Program-made: the position numbers and the translations under genes
Notes under the pieces: model-generated
Told to the model about the DNA's origin: nothing
Seen by the model: only the letters and a program-made list of their open reading frames with translations
Databases searched by the model: none
In this document: positions 8,049 through 17,386 of the stretch, in pieces
How the letters are laid out: the number at the start of each line of letters is the position of its first letter
Numbering within the stretch: position 1 is the first letter of the stretch
Assembly: GCA_022788085.1 (NCBI GenBank)
Contig: JALEWA010000144.1
Coordinates: 1 to 35,956 of the forward strand
Origin: Lachnospiraceae bacterium
Lineage (GTDB): Bacteria > Bacillota > Clostridia > Lachnospirales > Lachnospiraceae
Length of the DNA stretch: 35,956 bases
Reading direction: 5' to 3'

Positions 8049-8798
8049 TTATTCCTTTGCAATGATGTCCTTTATTACTTCGCTTGCTATAATCAAGCCT
8101 ACTACTGACGGTACAAATGCATTGCTGCCCGGTGTCTGTCTTCTGGGTGAACCTTCCCTGACATTGCCAAGGGTATCACATGTATGCTGACTGCCTGTCT
8201 CCACAATCGGGGTCAATGGCTTTTCCTCAGAATATACCACCTTAAGCTTGTCTATACCACGCTTTTTCAGTTCTCTTCGCATAACCTTTGCAAGTGGACA
8301 GACATTCGTTTTATAAATATCCGCCACACGAAATGCTGTGGGGTTCATTTTATTTCCTGCTCCCATAGAACTGATAATTGGTGTATTTGCCTGTTTTGCC
8401 TGCATAACCAGCTCGATCTTGCCTGTTACCGTGTCAATGGCATCAACTACATAATCATACTGTGAAAATTCAAATTGATCCGCCGTATCCGGAAGATAAA
8501 AGCATCTATGTGCATGAACAACCGCATCCGGATTAATATCAAGAATACGTTCCTTTGCTACATCCACCTTATATGCTCCTATCGTCTTATGCGTTGCGAT
8601 AATCTGACGGTTCAGATTGGATAAGCATATCTTATCCGAATCAATAATATCTAATGTACCAATGCCACTTCTTGCCAGCGCCTCAACCACATAGCCACCA
8701 ACTCCACCTACTCCAAAAACAGCAACTCTTGCCTTCTGAAGCTTATCCAAACCAATTCTTCCTATTAGTAATTCTGTTCTTGAAAACTGTTCTGACAT
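8049..8798 (-). CDS. tcdA: tRNA threonylcarbamoyladenosine dehydratase (TcdA/YgdL-like)
   Basis: This 249-aa E1-like (ThiF/MoeB fold) enzyme shows AVFGVGGVGGYVVEALARSG as the ATP-binding glycine loop (residues 29-35 hold GVGGVGG), IDSDKICLSNLNRQ (52-65) with the adenylation Arg, and VVDAIDTVTGK. It lacks zinc-binding CxxC pairs and ends with GSNAFVPSVVGLIIASEVI, matching TcdA/YgdL. TcdA converts t6A37 of ANN-decoding tRNAs to its cyclic hydantoin form, using ATP and a sulphur-relay partner. The start at 8798 (MSEQFSRTELL) was chosen because homologues begin there and AGAGGG lies upstream; the longer frame runs back over the helicase stop. It shares an operon with the upstream helicase and downstream NUDIX gene. 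Confidence 0.9.
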   Translation of the reverse strand: MSEQFSRTELLIGRIGLDKLQKARVAVFGVGGVGGYVVEALARSGIGTLDIIDSDKICLSNLNRQIIATHKTIGAYKVDVAKERILDINPDAVVHAHRCFYLPDTADQFEFSQYDYVVDAIDTVTGKIELVMQAKQANTPIISSMGAGNKMNPTAFRVADIYKTNVCPLAKVMRRELKKRGIDKLKVVYSEEKPLTPIVETGSQHTCDTLGNVREGSPRRQTPGSNAFVPSVVGLIIASEVIKDIIAKE

Positions 8799-8817
8799 AT
8801 CTTTAAACCCTCTGTAC

Positions 8818-10770
8818 CTAATAACTGTTTGCTGTATCCAGCATTTTTCTGCACTGCTCGCAACGGTTAAAGCCATATCCTACCGGAAGGCGCCTTCCAC
8901 AATAACGGCAGGTAGCAATATATTCCATTTTACCCTTAGCCAAACACTTCATAATAGATACTTCTGTTTTCTCACGTTCTCTTGTAAGCCACTCCATATC
9001 CATCTCTTTACCAAAGCGTTCCGAAAATTGGTAATAAAGTTCTAACTGCTTATAGTATGTCTCATACCGCCCAATTCCGTCATAGTGAATTTGATTGATA
9101 TTTGGCTTCATCAACGCTTTATCTGCCGTATAGGTTTCACAATAGCGAAGCCACAGTGAAGTAACTCTTGGATTCTTAATATCAATCGGACAGGTAACCA
9201 TACGATATAATATATGCTTATCTTCAAAGCCATCAATTCTTGCACTATTCTTCTCTGCCTTTTCATATAGGAACAGTATTTCATCAATGCTGATCTTTTC
9301 AAATGGTTCCGGTGCTTCTACTGCATGCCATGTTTTTAATATGGCATCCAACGGCTCCGGTAAGTTTAATAGCACCTGTGGAAAGCCAAGGCTTACCTTT
9401 TCAATCGGATTCTCCGTTGCCTGATACAGGCTGTCGATAGCCTCAAGCTCCTCTTTTCCCATTGCGGTGACATATCCAATATCATAAACTCCAAACCGTC
9501 CGGCTCTTCCTGCAATCTGCTTTACTTCGGAAATCGTAAGCTTTCTCTGTTGGATTCCATCAAACTTCTCTGTTTCAATAAATACGATTCTTTGTACCGG
9601 AAGGTTCAATCCCATACCAATGGCATCTGTCGATACAACAACCTGATTGATTCCTTTATTAAATAATTGCATCTGCTTTCGTCTGATTTCCGGTGGCAGA
9701 CTTCCATAAATTACACTGGAACTTATACCTCTTGCTTCCAGTCTGCCAGCCACATCAAGTACGGATTTCTTTGAAAAAACAATCAATGCATCTCCCGGTC
9801 TTACATCATTTGGAAATACAAATGCCTTTTTCTCACATACTAATGGTGTTTTTCTCTCATAACAATTACTTTCCCATGTATCATGACAAAGTTCTATTAA
9901 ATGCGTTACTACCTTCTCAGCCGTAGGGCTCATGCAGATATGAATTTCCTTTGCCTTAATGCCTAAGATTGCCCTGGTCCAGGAATGTCCTCTGTCTGTA
10001 TCGACAATCATCTGCGCTTCATCTATGACAGCAATGTCATAATTCTTATCAATATCCAGCATCTCAATGGTAGATGCAATCACGCGACTATCCGGTTCTT
10101 CAATACATTCCTGTCCTGTCAACATGGTACATGGTGTTCCATACTCTTTCATTTTCTCATATACTTCCAATGCAAGTAGTCGCAAAGGTCCAAGATAGAC
10201 ACCACATTTTGCGTCCTTTAACCTCTCTAATGCGTGATACGTTTTCCCGCTGTTTGTTGGACCAATATGCAGAATGAAACGCCTCTTCATTTCCAGGCTT
10301 TCCGGGAACTCCATCTCCGGTCTGGACGGAACAAGCTCTGCAACCTTTTTTCGAATTCGATAATCCTTATAGATCATGACAAGCTCGAGCAGCGTTTTAT
10401 TGCAGATTTTCTTCGGCTGTTGTGATATGGCATACTGAATAAACTCTTCATCCAGTTCTTCCCTGTCAGGACGTGAAATCATAGATATATCAAGCTGCAT
10501 GAGACAGGGAAGCATTTCTTCATTCACCATTCTTACCAGCTTTTGATTCTGCTTTGCTGTAGCTATCAATAGCAAATGGCTGATTTCTCTATGATAATGT
10601 ACCAGATAACCAATGTTTATCCTGCCCTTTTTCTCACGTTTGATTCTCTTATACAGCTTCATAAGCTGCTGTTCATAGCCATTTGTTTTCCTTGTCGGAT
10701 TAAGCTTTCTCTTTGCCGCCCTGGCGTATTCTGTCTTATAGAACTCTTGTAATTTATCCTGCTGTAGCAT
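8818..10770 (-). CDS. SUV3-type superfamily 2 RNA helicase with C-terminal zinc ribbon
   Basis: This 650-aa protein has an N-terminal helical region of about 160 residues and a helicase core with motif I GPTNSGKT (170-177), motif II DEAQ (250-253), SPTAE, motif V-like STDAIGMGLNLP (380-391) and motif VI QIAGRAGR (418-425). The HIGPTNSGKTYHALERL phrase and the Q-rich layout are typical of SUV3, the helicase of the mitochondrial RNA degradosome. A C-terminal four-cysteine ribbon (CRYCGRR then CEQCRK, about 627-642) is likely to bind zinc or RNA. Function is probably ATP-driven unwinding of structured RNA for decay or processing. GAGGAA precedes the ATG. It heads an operon with tcdA, hinting at RNA or tRNA metabolism. 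Confidence 0.9.
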   Translation of the reverse strand: MLQQDKLQEFYKTEYARAAKRKLNPTRKTNGYEQQLMKLYKRIKREKKGRINIGYLVHYHREISHLLLIATAKQNQKLVRMVNEEMLPCLMQLDISMISRPDREELDEEFIQYAISQQPKKICNKTLLELVMIYKDYRIRKKVAELVPSRPEMEFPESLEMKRRFILHIGPTNSGKTYHALERLKDAKCGVYLGPLRLLALEVYEKMKEYGTPCTMLTGQECIEEPDSRVIASTIEMLDIDKNYDIAVIDEAQMIVDTDRGHSWTRAILGIKAKEIHICMSPTAEKVVTHLIELCHDTWESNCYERKTPLVCEKKAFVFPNDVRPGDALIVFSKKSVLDVAGRLEARGISSSVIYGSLPPEIRRKQMQLFNKGINQVVVSTDAIGMGLNLPVQRIVFIETEKFDGIQQRKLTISEVKQIAGRAGRFGVYDIGYVTAMGKEELEAIDSLYQATENPIEKVSLGFPQVLLNLPEPLDAILKTWHAVEAPEPFEKISIDEILFLYEKAEKNSARIDGFEDKHILYRMVTCPIDIKNPRVTSLWLRYCETYTADKALMKPNINQIHYDGIGRYETYYKQLELYYQFSERFGKEMDMEWLTREREKTEVSIMKCLAKGKMEYIATCRYCGRRLPVGYGFNRCEQCRKMLDTANSY

Positions 10771-10853
10771 GTTCTATTCCTCTTTCTTCGTAACTAATTC
10801 AGTACCTTCATAGTTACCTTTCTTCTTCTCTTGCAGCATCAGCATATCTATGT

Positions 10854-13205
10854 TTACAAAAACAGTCCAAATACGATTCTTACCAGAAAAGCTGCAATCC
10901 ATGCAATAACACATTGACCAACTGCTACAAAAGCTGACCATTTCCAGCCAAGCTCACGCTTTACGGAAGCAATTGCTGCCACACAGGGAGTATACAGAAG
11001 GCTGAACACCAAAAGGCTCAATGCTGTCAATGGGGTAATTGCCGCAAGCAGATTCTCTACACTTCCAAAAAGGACATTCAAAGTTGCAACTACACTCTCC
11101 TTAGCCATAATACCGGAAATCAGCGCCGTTGAGAATCTCCAGTCGCCAAACCCAAGCGGTTTGAATATCGGTGCAATCGCACCTGCCACAACTGCCAGAA
11201 TACTGTCCTGTGAATCTGTTACAACATTCAATCTCGTATCGAAGGTCTGTAAGAACCAGATAATAATCGTTGCCAGGAAAATAACCGTAAAGGCTCTTTG
11301 CAAAAAGTCCTTTGCTTTTTCCCAAAGAAGCTGTCCCACATTCTTTGCTCCCGGCATACGGTAATTAGGAAGCTCCATAACAAAGGGCACTGCCGCACCA
11401 TGGAAATAGAAACTTCTCATAAGTAGTGCTATCACGATTCCTGCAAGAATTCCTCCAAAATATAACCCTATCATAACAAATGCTCCACACTTTGGGAAGA
11501 ATGCAGCCGTAAAAAATGCATAAATAGGAAGCTTTGCAGAACAACTCATAAATGGTGTCAGAAGAATCGTCATTTTACGATCACGCTCTGACGGAAGTGT
11601 TCTGCTTGCCATGACTCCGGGCACCGTACAACCAAATCCTATCAACATTGGTACAATACTTCTTCCTGACAAGCCAATCTTACGCAGAAGCTTATCCATA
11701 ACAAATGCTACTCTTGCCATATATCCACTATCTTCCAGCATAGAAAGGAAAAAGAACAAGGTAACGATTGTCGGAAGGAAGCTCAATACACTTCCTACTC
11801 CATTACAAATACCGTCAACCACTAAGGATTGCAATACCACATTTACCTTAGCTGCCTGCATTGTTGTTGCTACCAGATTTGTAAGAGCTTCGATTCCCAT
11901 TTCCAGCAAGGAAGAAAGCCATGCTCCGATTACATTGAAAGTAAGCCAGAATACAGCTCCCATAATGCCGATAAATGCCGGAATTGCTGTATATTTACCG
12001 GTTAGTATCCTATCCAGCTTTACACTCCTTACATGTTCCCTGCTCTCTCTTGGCTTTACAACCGTCTGCTCACACACCTTATTAATGAAGGCAAAACGCA
12101 TATCTGCAATGGCAGCTGCCCTGTCAAGCCCTCTCTCCTTCTCCATCTGGCAAATAATATGCTCCAGTGTTTCCTGTTCGTTTTGATCAAGCTTTAATTT
12201 TTCAAGAATTTGGCTGTCTCCTTCTGCAAGCTTTGATGCTGCAAATCTGACAGGAATGTCAGCCTTTTTGGCATGATCCTCAATTAAATGCATAATGCTG
12301 TGGAGGCATCTGTGTACGGCACCTCCATGGTCATCCGCTTCACAAAAATCCTGTCTTCCCGGACGTTCCTGATACTTTGCTACATGCAAAGCATGGTCTA
12401 TCAGTTCATCAATTCCTTCATTCTTAGCTGCCGAAATAGGAATAACAGGAATTCCCAATGCTTCCTCCAGCTCATTTACCCTGATGGAGCCACCGTTAAC
12501 TCTCACTTCATCCATCATGTTAAGTGCAAGAACCATAGGAATATCAAGTTCAAGAAGCTGCATGGTCAGATACATGTTACGTTCCATATTGGTGGCATCC
12601 ACAATATTAATAATTCCCTTTGGATGCTCTTCCAATACAAACTGCCTCGTCACCAGTTCTTCACTTGTATACGGTGACATGGAATAAATACCTGGTAAAT
12701 CCGTAACAAGTGTATTATCTTTTCCCTTGATATTGCCATCCTTTCTATCTACCGTAACACCGGGGAAATTTCCTACATGCTGGTTTGCTCCTGTAAGCTG
12801 ATTAAAAAGTGTAGTCTTTCCACAATTCTGGTTACCCGCAAGGGCAAAAGTCAGTACTTCCTTCTCCGGAAGCGGCTTCTCGTCAGCCTTTACATGATAT
12901 TTTCCCCCTTCTCCAAAACCGGGATGATGTACCTTTCTATTTCTATGCTCTGTACTATCCTGTATTTCTTCTACTGCATCTGCAACATCCTTAACTTCTA
13001 TCTTTTCTGCATCTGCAAGGCGCAGAGTAAGCTCATAGCTATGAATACGCAATTCGATTGGATCGCCCATTGGTGCATACTTAACCATAGTAACCTGTGC
13101 TCCCGGTATCACTCCCATATCCAGAAAATGTTGTCTAAGTGCTCCTTCACCGCCTACCGCTACTACCGTTGCCGACTTTCCAATCGGTAAGTCCTTTAAT
13201 GTCAT
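10854..13205 (-). CDS. feoB: Ferrous iron transporter FeoB with fused N-terminal FeoA domain
   Basis: This 783-aa fusion has a FeoA/SH3-like domain at residues 1-73 (LKDLPIGKSATVVAVGGEG, HFLDMGVIPG). A linker leads to the FeoB G domain with G1 GNQNCGKT (124-131), G3 DLPG (169-172) and G4 NMMD (229-232), then a helical GDP-dissociation-inhibitor-like region. From about 410 there is a multipass membrane domain with Gate motifs (MLIGFGCTVPGVMASRTL; MAKESVVATLNVLFGS). It imports Fe2+ across the cytoplasmic membrane, with the G protein regulating transport. AAAGGAGG precedes the ATG at 13205. Feo usually responds to iron; a palindrome at 13278-13291 may be the metal-regulator site. No separate FeoA or FeoC is present in the window. 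The gene is full length. Confidence 0.96.
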   Translation of the reverse strand: MTLKDLPIGKSATVVAVGGEGALRQHFLDMGVIPGAQVTMVKYAPMGDPIELRIHSYELTLRLADAEKIEVKDVADAVEEIQDSTEHRNRKVHHPGFGEGGKYHVKADEKPLPEKEVLTFALAGNQNCGKTTLFNQLTGANQHVGNFPGVTVDRKDGNIKGKDNTLVTDLPGIYSMSPYTSEELVTRQFVLEEHPKGIINIVDATNMERNMYLTMQLLELDIPMVLALNMMDEVRVNGGSIRVNELEEALGIPVIPISAAKNEGIDELIDHALHVAKYQERPGRQDFCEADDHGGAVHRCLHSIMHLIEDHAKKADIPVRFAASKLAEGDSQILEKLKLDQNEQETLEHIICQMEKERGLDRAAAIADMRFAFINKVCEQTVVKPRESREHVRSVKLDRILTGKYTAIPAFIGIMGAVFWLTFNVIGAWLSSLLEMGIEALTNLVATTMQAAKVNVVLQSLVVDGICNGVGSVLSFLPTIVTLFFFLSMLEDSGYMARVAFVMDKLLRKIGLSGRSIVPMLIGFGCTVPGVMASRTLPSERDRKMTILLTPFMSCSAKLPIYAFFTAAFFPKCGAFVMIGLYFGGILAGIVIALLMRSFYFHGAAVPFVMELPNYRMPGAKNVGQLLWEKAKDFLQRAFTVIFLATIIIWFLQTFDTRLNVVTDSQDSILAVVAGAIAPIFKPLGFGDWRFSTALISGIMAKESVVATLNVLFGSVENLLAAITPLTALSLLVFSLLYTPCVAAIASVKRELGWKWSAFVAVGQCVIAWIAAFLVRIVFGLFL

Positions 13206-13277
13206 GGCGTTACCTCCTTTTTATCCTATGTACTTCGTAACGATTCGGTATCTTCTTACGTTACTGTACTCCATCAA

Positions 13278-13291
13278 TTAGTGTATACTAA
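13278..13291 (-). promoter_or_regulatory. Candidate metal-regulator operator upstream of feoB
   Basis: TTAGTGTATACTAA is a 12/14 palindrome of the TTAG-N6-CTAA kind seen for DtxR/IdeR/MntR-like repressors. It lies 73 bases before the feoB start. On the minus strand it overlaps a weak -10 (TACACT), 17 bases after TTGATT. The classic Fur box consensus is not evident. Assignment is inferred. Confidence 0.4.
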
Positions 13292-13434
13292 CATCCTATT
13301 GAAATCAAGAACCGCTATAAATATATTTTCTATTTATTATTCTCGATTATTGTGTTACAATTTTGTATATATACAGATATTAATATATTTCTTGCGAATT
13401 ATTCAGCTTTTATAAAAGATAAAAGGAGGTTATT

Positions 13435-14313
13435 ATGAAATATCGAATCTTACTTGCCGGGAAAAACAAAAGTCTTATCAACGACTTCTTTATGCAAATG
13501 GATTTTAGTTTTGAATGCCTTACATCTTCCATGCGCTATTCAGATTTGCTTGGACACATAAAATACTTTAAGCCACATGCTTTTGTTTTCTGCATGAACG
13601 CCGAAAGCAAAGATGACATGACTGTCGTTGTTAATCTGCATGATAATCTGAAAAAAGCTGCTATCCCACTCATTCTTATCTGTGATGAAGACGATTACAA
13701 CTTCTTTTCCAAACTTCCGGGAAGTGTTCACGAACTACTCCTGCAAAAACCGATCAGCTTGCCTGCCATTCAGGAAAAGATTACAAAATATCTACGTCAG
13801 AATACTAATGAAGAGGAACCCGTCAAGAAATCTACCTCCTCGCTCGCCGGCAACACGCAAAATACCCTGGAACTGCTGTCACGCCTTGAAAAAGAATTAG
13901 ATTTAACAGAAGCGGAACCAGAGGCAGATAACAACACGGAAGCGAATCCTCCTTCTAACCGCATCATGATTATTGATGATGCCCCCAGTACTCTCAAGGT
14001 CATTAAAGAACATCTCAGCCCTGACTATGAGGTGGCTACTGCCATTAGTGGGAAGATTGGTCTCAAATTCTTACAGAGCAAGGCCGTAGATTTAATATTG
14101 CTTGATTACGAGATGCCTGAAGAAGATGGTCCCGCTGTATTTGAAAAGCTTTTAGCAAATCCCAAAACTGCCAACATCCCTGTCGTTTTTTTGACTGGTA
14201 TCAATGATTCTGCCAAAATTCAAAAGGCTTTGTCCTTAAAACCAAAGGGATATCTTTTAAAACCTGTAGATAAAGATACCTTATTGGCAAAGGTTCACGA
14301 AATTTTAGGCTAA
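13435..14313 (+). CDS. Response regulator with a degenerate and an intact receiver domain
   Basis: This 292-aa cytoplasmic protein has two receiver-like domains. The N-terminal one (about 1-122) keeps a receiver fold and the LLLQKPIS Lys-Pro (K105) but lacks the phospho-accepting Asp: the expected strand reads PHAFVFCMNAESKD. An acidic linker (about 123-174) leads to an intact C-terminal receiver (176-292) with acidic pair D181/D182, phospho-acceptor D224 in LLDYEMP, T254 and K276. No output domain follows. AAAAGGAGG sits 5-6 bases before the ATG. The gene is 16 bases upstream of a hybrid kinase, so it is probably a phosphorelay partner or a scaffold that passes the signal by protein contact, rather than a transcription factor. 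Confidence 0.88.
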   Translation: MKYRILLAGKNKSLINDFFMQMDFSFECLTSSMRYSDLLGHIKYFKPHAFVFCMNAESKDDMTVVVNLHDNLKKAAIPLILICDEDDYNFFSKLPGSVHELLLQKPISLPAIQEKITKYLRQNTNEEEPVKKSTSSLAGNTQNTLELLSRLEKELDLTEAEPEADNNTEANPPSNRIMIIDDAPSTLKVIKEHLSPDYEVATAISGKIGLKFLQSKAVDLILLDYEMPEEDGPAVFEKLLANPKTANIPVVFLTGINDSAKIQKALSLKPKGYLLKPVDKDTLLAKVHEILG

Positions 14314-14329
14314 GGAGCTAGTGTGAAAA

Positions 14330-17017
14330 ATGAATGATGAAATTACCCTTACAGACCTCTTCGAAGTAGATATGCTGCAAAAGATTCAGGATGCCTTTGC
14401 AAAAATGACAGGAATTGCTGCCCAAATCACGGATGCAAACGGAAAACCTGTTACAAGAGGTTCTAATTATACAAATTTCTGTGCAAAATATACCAGGAAA
14501 TCTGCTATTGGCTGCTTGCGTTGCGAGCAATGCGACAAACATGGTGCAGAGCTTGCCCTGAAATCCGGTTCCTCCATTACATACTATTGCCATGCCGGGC
14601 TCATGGATTTTGCGGCTCCCATTATGGCTGGCGATACCATGATTGGCTGTTTCGTTGGCGGGCAGATTCTTATTGAACCTCCCGACATTACCAAAATCAT
14701 GCAGGTTGCCGCTGAAATTGATGTTGATTTAATCAATTACCTTCAATCTGTCCTTGAAGTTCCTGTAATTGAAAGAAGCACTGTTGAAAATGCTGCTAAT
14801 TTTCTGTATACCTTAACGAATATTCTTTCTACAGTTTCCTACCACAAATACATGATGCATCAGGCAAATATCGAGATTGAAAAGGTTGCAAACATGAAGT
14901 CAGATTTTCTTGCCAATATGAGTCATGAGATACGGACGCCTATGAATGCAGTTATTGGGCTTGCGGAAATGGCTCTTCGTGAAGACCTCCCGCCCCATGC
15001 AAGAGACTATATCAATCAAATAAAATCTTCCGGTAAAACCCTTCTTACCATAATCAATGATATTTTAGACTTTTCTAAGGTAGAATCCGGTAAAATGGAC
15101 ATTATTGAGAATGAATATGAACCTATGTCTGTTATCCATGATATTTCCAGTATCATCAACACAAGACTTGAGAAAGAAGATGTCGAATTTATTCTTGACA
15201 TCAATCCAAAACTGCCCCGAAAACTTTTCGGTGATAATGTCCGTATCAAACAGATTATTATCAATCTTGCTAACAATGCTGTTAAATTCACAAACAGCGG
15301 ACAGGTAAAGCTTTCTTTTAACTATAAGGAAATAGATTCTGAACATATTGAGCTTCTATTTTCTGTAGAAGACACAGGAATCGGCATCAAGAAAAATGAT
15401 ATGTCCAAACTATTCCAATCCTTCCAGCAGCTTGACAGTAAACGAAATCGTAACATTGAAGGAACCGGTCTTGGTCTTGCCATCAGTAAGCAGCTTCTTT
15501 TATTAATGCATGGTGACATTCATGTGGAAAGCGTCTATGGGCAGGGTAGCACTTTCTCCTTTAATCTGCCACAAAAGGTTGTTGATACAGCCCCTTCCAT
15601 TCACATTGAAGAGATTGATAACAAAACGTTATATGGCTGCATTACCAATTCCTATATTGTAAAACAATTAGAGAAAGACCTGAATAATCTCGGTTTTTCC
15701 TATAAGAATAAATCCTCTGCCACGGAACTGATGAAAGTTCTTGATGATAAGAGTGCCTATCTGTTCGTAGAACGCAAAAATTTTAGCTCTAAGATGCAGG
15801 ATTTTATGATGAAGCACCCACAACTTACAGCTATAGTGTTTGTTAATTTCAAATCCACTGCGACTTATGATATACCAAATGTCATTGTCGCCAAAAAACC
15901 TGTTTCTGCTTTGTTACTGGCTGCCATTTTTAACGGTGAGCTTCTTTCCGTTGATGAATCAGAGTCCTCAGATGAATATTATGATTTTACTGCACCCGAT
16001 GCAAAGATTCTCATCGTGGATGACAACTCTGTTAACCTGACTGTCTGCGAAGGTCTGCTGGAACCTCTCTCTATGCAGATTGATACAGCTTCCAGTGGTC
16101 AGGAGGCAATTGATAAAATAAGTGAGAAGAAATATGATTTGATTCTGATGGATCACATGATGCCTGAAATTGATGGTGTGGAAACCACTCATATCATCCG
16201 TCGTTTCCATAAAGAATATGACCAAATACCCATTATCGCTCTTACTGCCAATGTTGTGTCAGGTGTTAAGGAAATGTTCATCCAGGAAGGAATGAACGAC
16301 TTTATTGCAAAACCAATTGAAGTCCGTATCCTTGTTTCCAAGCTAAAGCATTGGCTTCCAAAGGAGATGATAAAGAGTGGCAATGCTACCGTAAGAAAGG
16401 ATAGTCACAACAAACAGCAAGAAGATATTTTACCGCCAGACATAAAAGACCTTGATGTCAGTGCATCCTTAAAGCTTCTGGGCAGTGCGAAGCTTTTCTG
16501 GGCAGTATTAAAGGATTATTATCATGCTATTCCCAAAAAATATGCTCTGATCAAACAATATGCAGAAGAAGAGAACTGGCGCAATTATACCATTGAGGTT
16601 CATGCCTTAAAGAGTGCATCCAAACAAATCGGTGCCACAAAGCTTTCAGAAATTGCTGCAGAGTTGGAAGCTGCCGGCAATGCTGGCAATGAAACTCTTA
16701 TTCAGGAAAAAACACCTGCTCTTTTGGAATTATATGCACACTATATAGATATCCTGAAACCCTTCTTCCCGGAATATGATACTGCAGATTCCAAAGAACT
16801 GATCACAGCGCAGATTCTAACAGAAGCCTTTCAAAAACTGCAGGAAGCCTTGGATAATCTAGATATGGATGGTATGGAAGCAGTCAAAGATACTCTCTCC
16901 CAATACCGCTATGAAGGACAATTCCAAGAGCTGTTTAAGAAGCTTAGCTCTGCCATTGAAGAGCTGAATCCTGATGACTGCGAAACTGTTATGAAAGAAT
17001 GGAATAGTAACCTATAA
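14330..17017 (+). CDS. Soluble PocR-domain hybrid histidine kinase with receiver and Hpt domains
   Basis: This 895-aa protein has no membrane helix. An N-terminal PocR-type ligand-binding domain (about 6-170) carries a cysteine-rich set (C51, C62, C65, C68 in CLRCEQC, and C87) and ends in a helical linker. HisKA follows with H199 in NMSHEIRTPMN, then HATPase_c (about 300-415) with N316 in NLANNAVKF, DTGIG (348-352) and GTGLGLA. A degenerate receiver-like stretch lies at about 430-540, then an intact receiver (about 557-675) with D564/D565, D608 (LMDHMMP) and K661. An Hpt domain carries H758 in VHALKSASKQIG. The full His-Asp-His relay is present in one chain. The preceding response regulator is the likely final acceptor. 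AAGGAG lies 12 bases from the ATG. Confidence 0.92.
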   Translation: MNDEITLTDLFEVDMLQKIQDAFAKMTGIAAQITDANGKPVTRGSNYTNFCAKYTRKSAIGCLRCEQCDKHGAELALKSGSSITYYCHAGLMDFAAPIMAGDTMIGCFVGGQILIEPPDITKIMQVAAEIDVDLINYLQSVLEVPVIERSTVENAANFLYTLTNILSTVSYHKYMMHQANIEIEKVANMKSDFLANMSHEIRTPMNAVIGLAEMALREDLPPHARDYINQIKSSGKTLLTIINDILDFSKVESGKMDIIENEYEPMSVIHDISSIINTRLEKEDVEFILDINPKLPRKLFGDNVRIKQIIINLANNAVKFTNSGQVKLSFNYKEIDSEHIELLFSVEDTGIGIKKNDMSKLFQSFQQLDSKRNRNIEGTGLGLAISKQLLLLMHGDIHVESVYGQGSTFSFNLPQKVVDTAPSIHIEEIDNKTLYGCITNSYIVKQLEKDLNNLGFSYKNKSSATELMKVLDDKSAYLFVERKNFSSKMQDFMMKHPQLTAIVFVNFKSTATYDIPNVIVAKKPVSALLLAAIFNGELLSVDESESSDEYYDFTAPDAKILIVDDNSVNLTVCEGLLEPLSMQIDTASSGQEAIDKISEKKYDLILMDHMMPEIDGVETTHIIRRFHKEYDQIPIIALTANVVSGVKEMFIQEGMNDFIAKPIEVRILVSKLKHWLPKEMIKSGNATVRKDSHNKQQEDILPPDIKDLDVSASLKLLGSAKLFWAVLKDYYHAIPKKYALIKQYAEEENWRNYTIEVHALKSASKQIGATKLSEIAAELEAAGNAGNETLIQEKTPALLELYAHYIDILKPFFPEYDTADSKELITAQILTEAFQKLQEALDNLDMDGMEAVKDTLSQYRYEGQFQELFKKLSSAIEELNPDDCETVMKEWNSNL

Positions 17018-17022
17018 CACAA

Positions 17023-17053
17023 GCGAGTAGGCAAAGCCTACTCGCTGTTTTCT
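17023..17053. terminator. Intrinsic terminator between the kinase and the convergent 110-aa gene
   Basis: GCGAGTAGGC (17023-17032) and GCCTACTCGC (17036-17045) form a perfect 10-bp stem with an AAA loop followed by TGTTTTCT. It starts a few bases after the kinase stop and ends at the stop of the opposing gene, so it probably serves both strands. Confidence 0.88.
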
Positions 17054-17386
17054 CTACCCTCTTAATAAATCCGCATACCAGAATACCACTTCTCCTATGC
17101 GGTACAACTCTGATTCTTTACTGCACTCACGCCACAATTCCTTGTAGCTGTGATACCAGTATTCCAAACGTACTGCCAAATCAGAGTCTCTCCTTTGTTC
17201 TTTGATTGCAAGCCCTGTCTCATTCCAAAGTTTTATACCCTGTGCAGCTATGATATATGCTTTGACCAGACTTCTTTTTGTCCTGTCCATGCTGGAAAGC
17301 AGTGCATAAGCTGATGAATCAGTTCTATAATAGAAACAAAGCTTCCTGTAGAACCTTAACTTTTCCTTTATTATATAACTAAACAA
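17054..17386 (-). CDS. Hypothetical protein of 110 aa, helical
   Basis: I do not recognise a named family. The product is mostly helical and rich in aromatic and charged residues (EYWYHSYKELWREC, EVVFWYADLLRG). It has no signal peptide or clear membrane span, so it is likely a small cytoplasmic helical bundle. The frame has no ATG until residue 33. A TTG at 17386 overlaps the stop of the upstream 48-aa frame, with AGGAT just before it, so a coupled TTG start is the best guess; the internal Met33 has no ribosome site. It is the last gene of the run that includes the HD-GYP protein and is closed by the terminator at 17023-17053. Confidence 0.6.
   Translation of the reverse strand: MFSYIIKEKLRFYRKLCFYYRTDSSAYALLSSMDRTKRSLVKAYIIAAQGIKLWNETGLAIKEQRRDSDLAVRLEYWYHSYKELWRECSKESELYRIGEVVFWYADLLRG

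Noticed and set aside
11611-12186. 191-aa plus-strand open frame
   Set aside because: Antisense to the FeoB membrane domain, whose reading is unambiguous; no ribosome site or family features.
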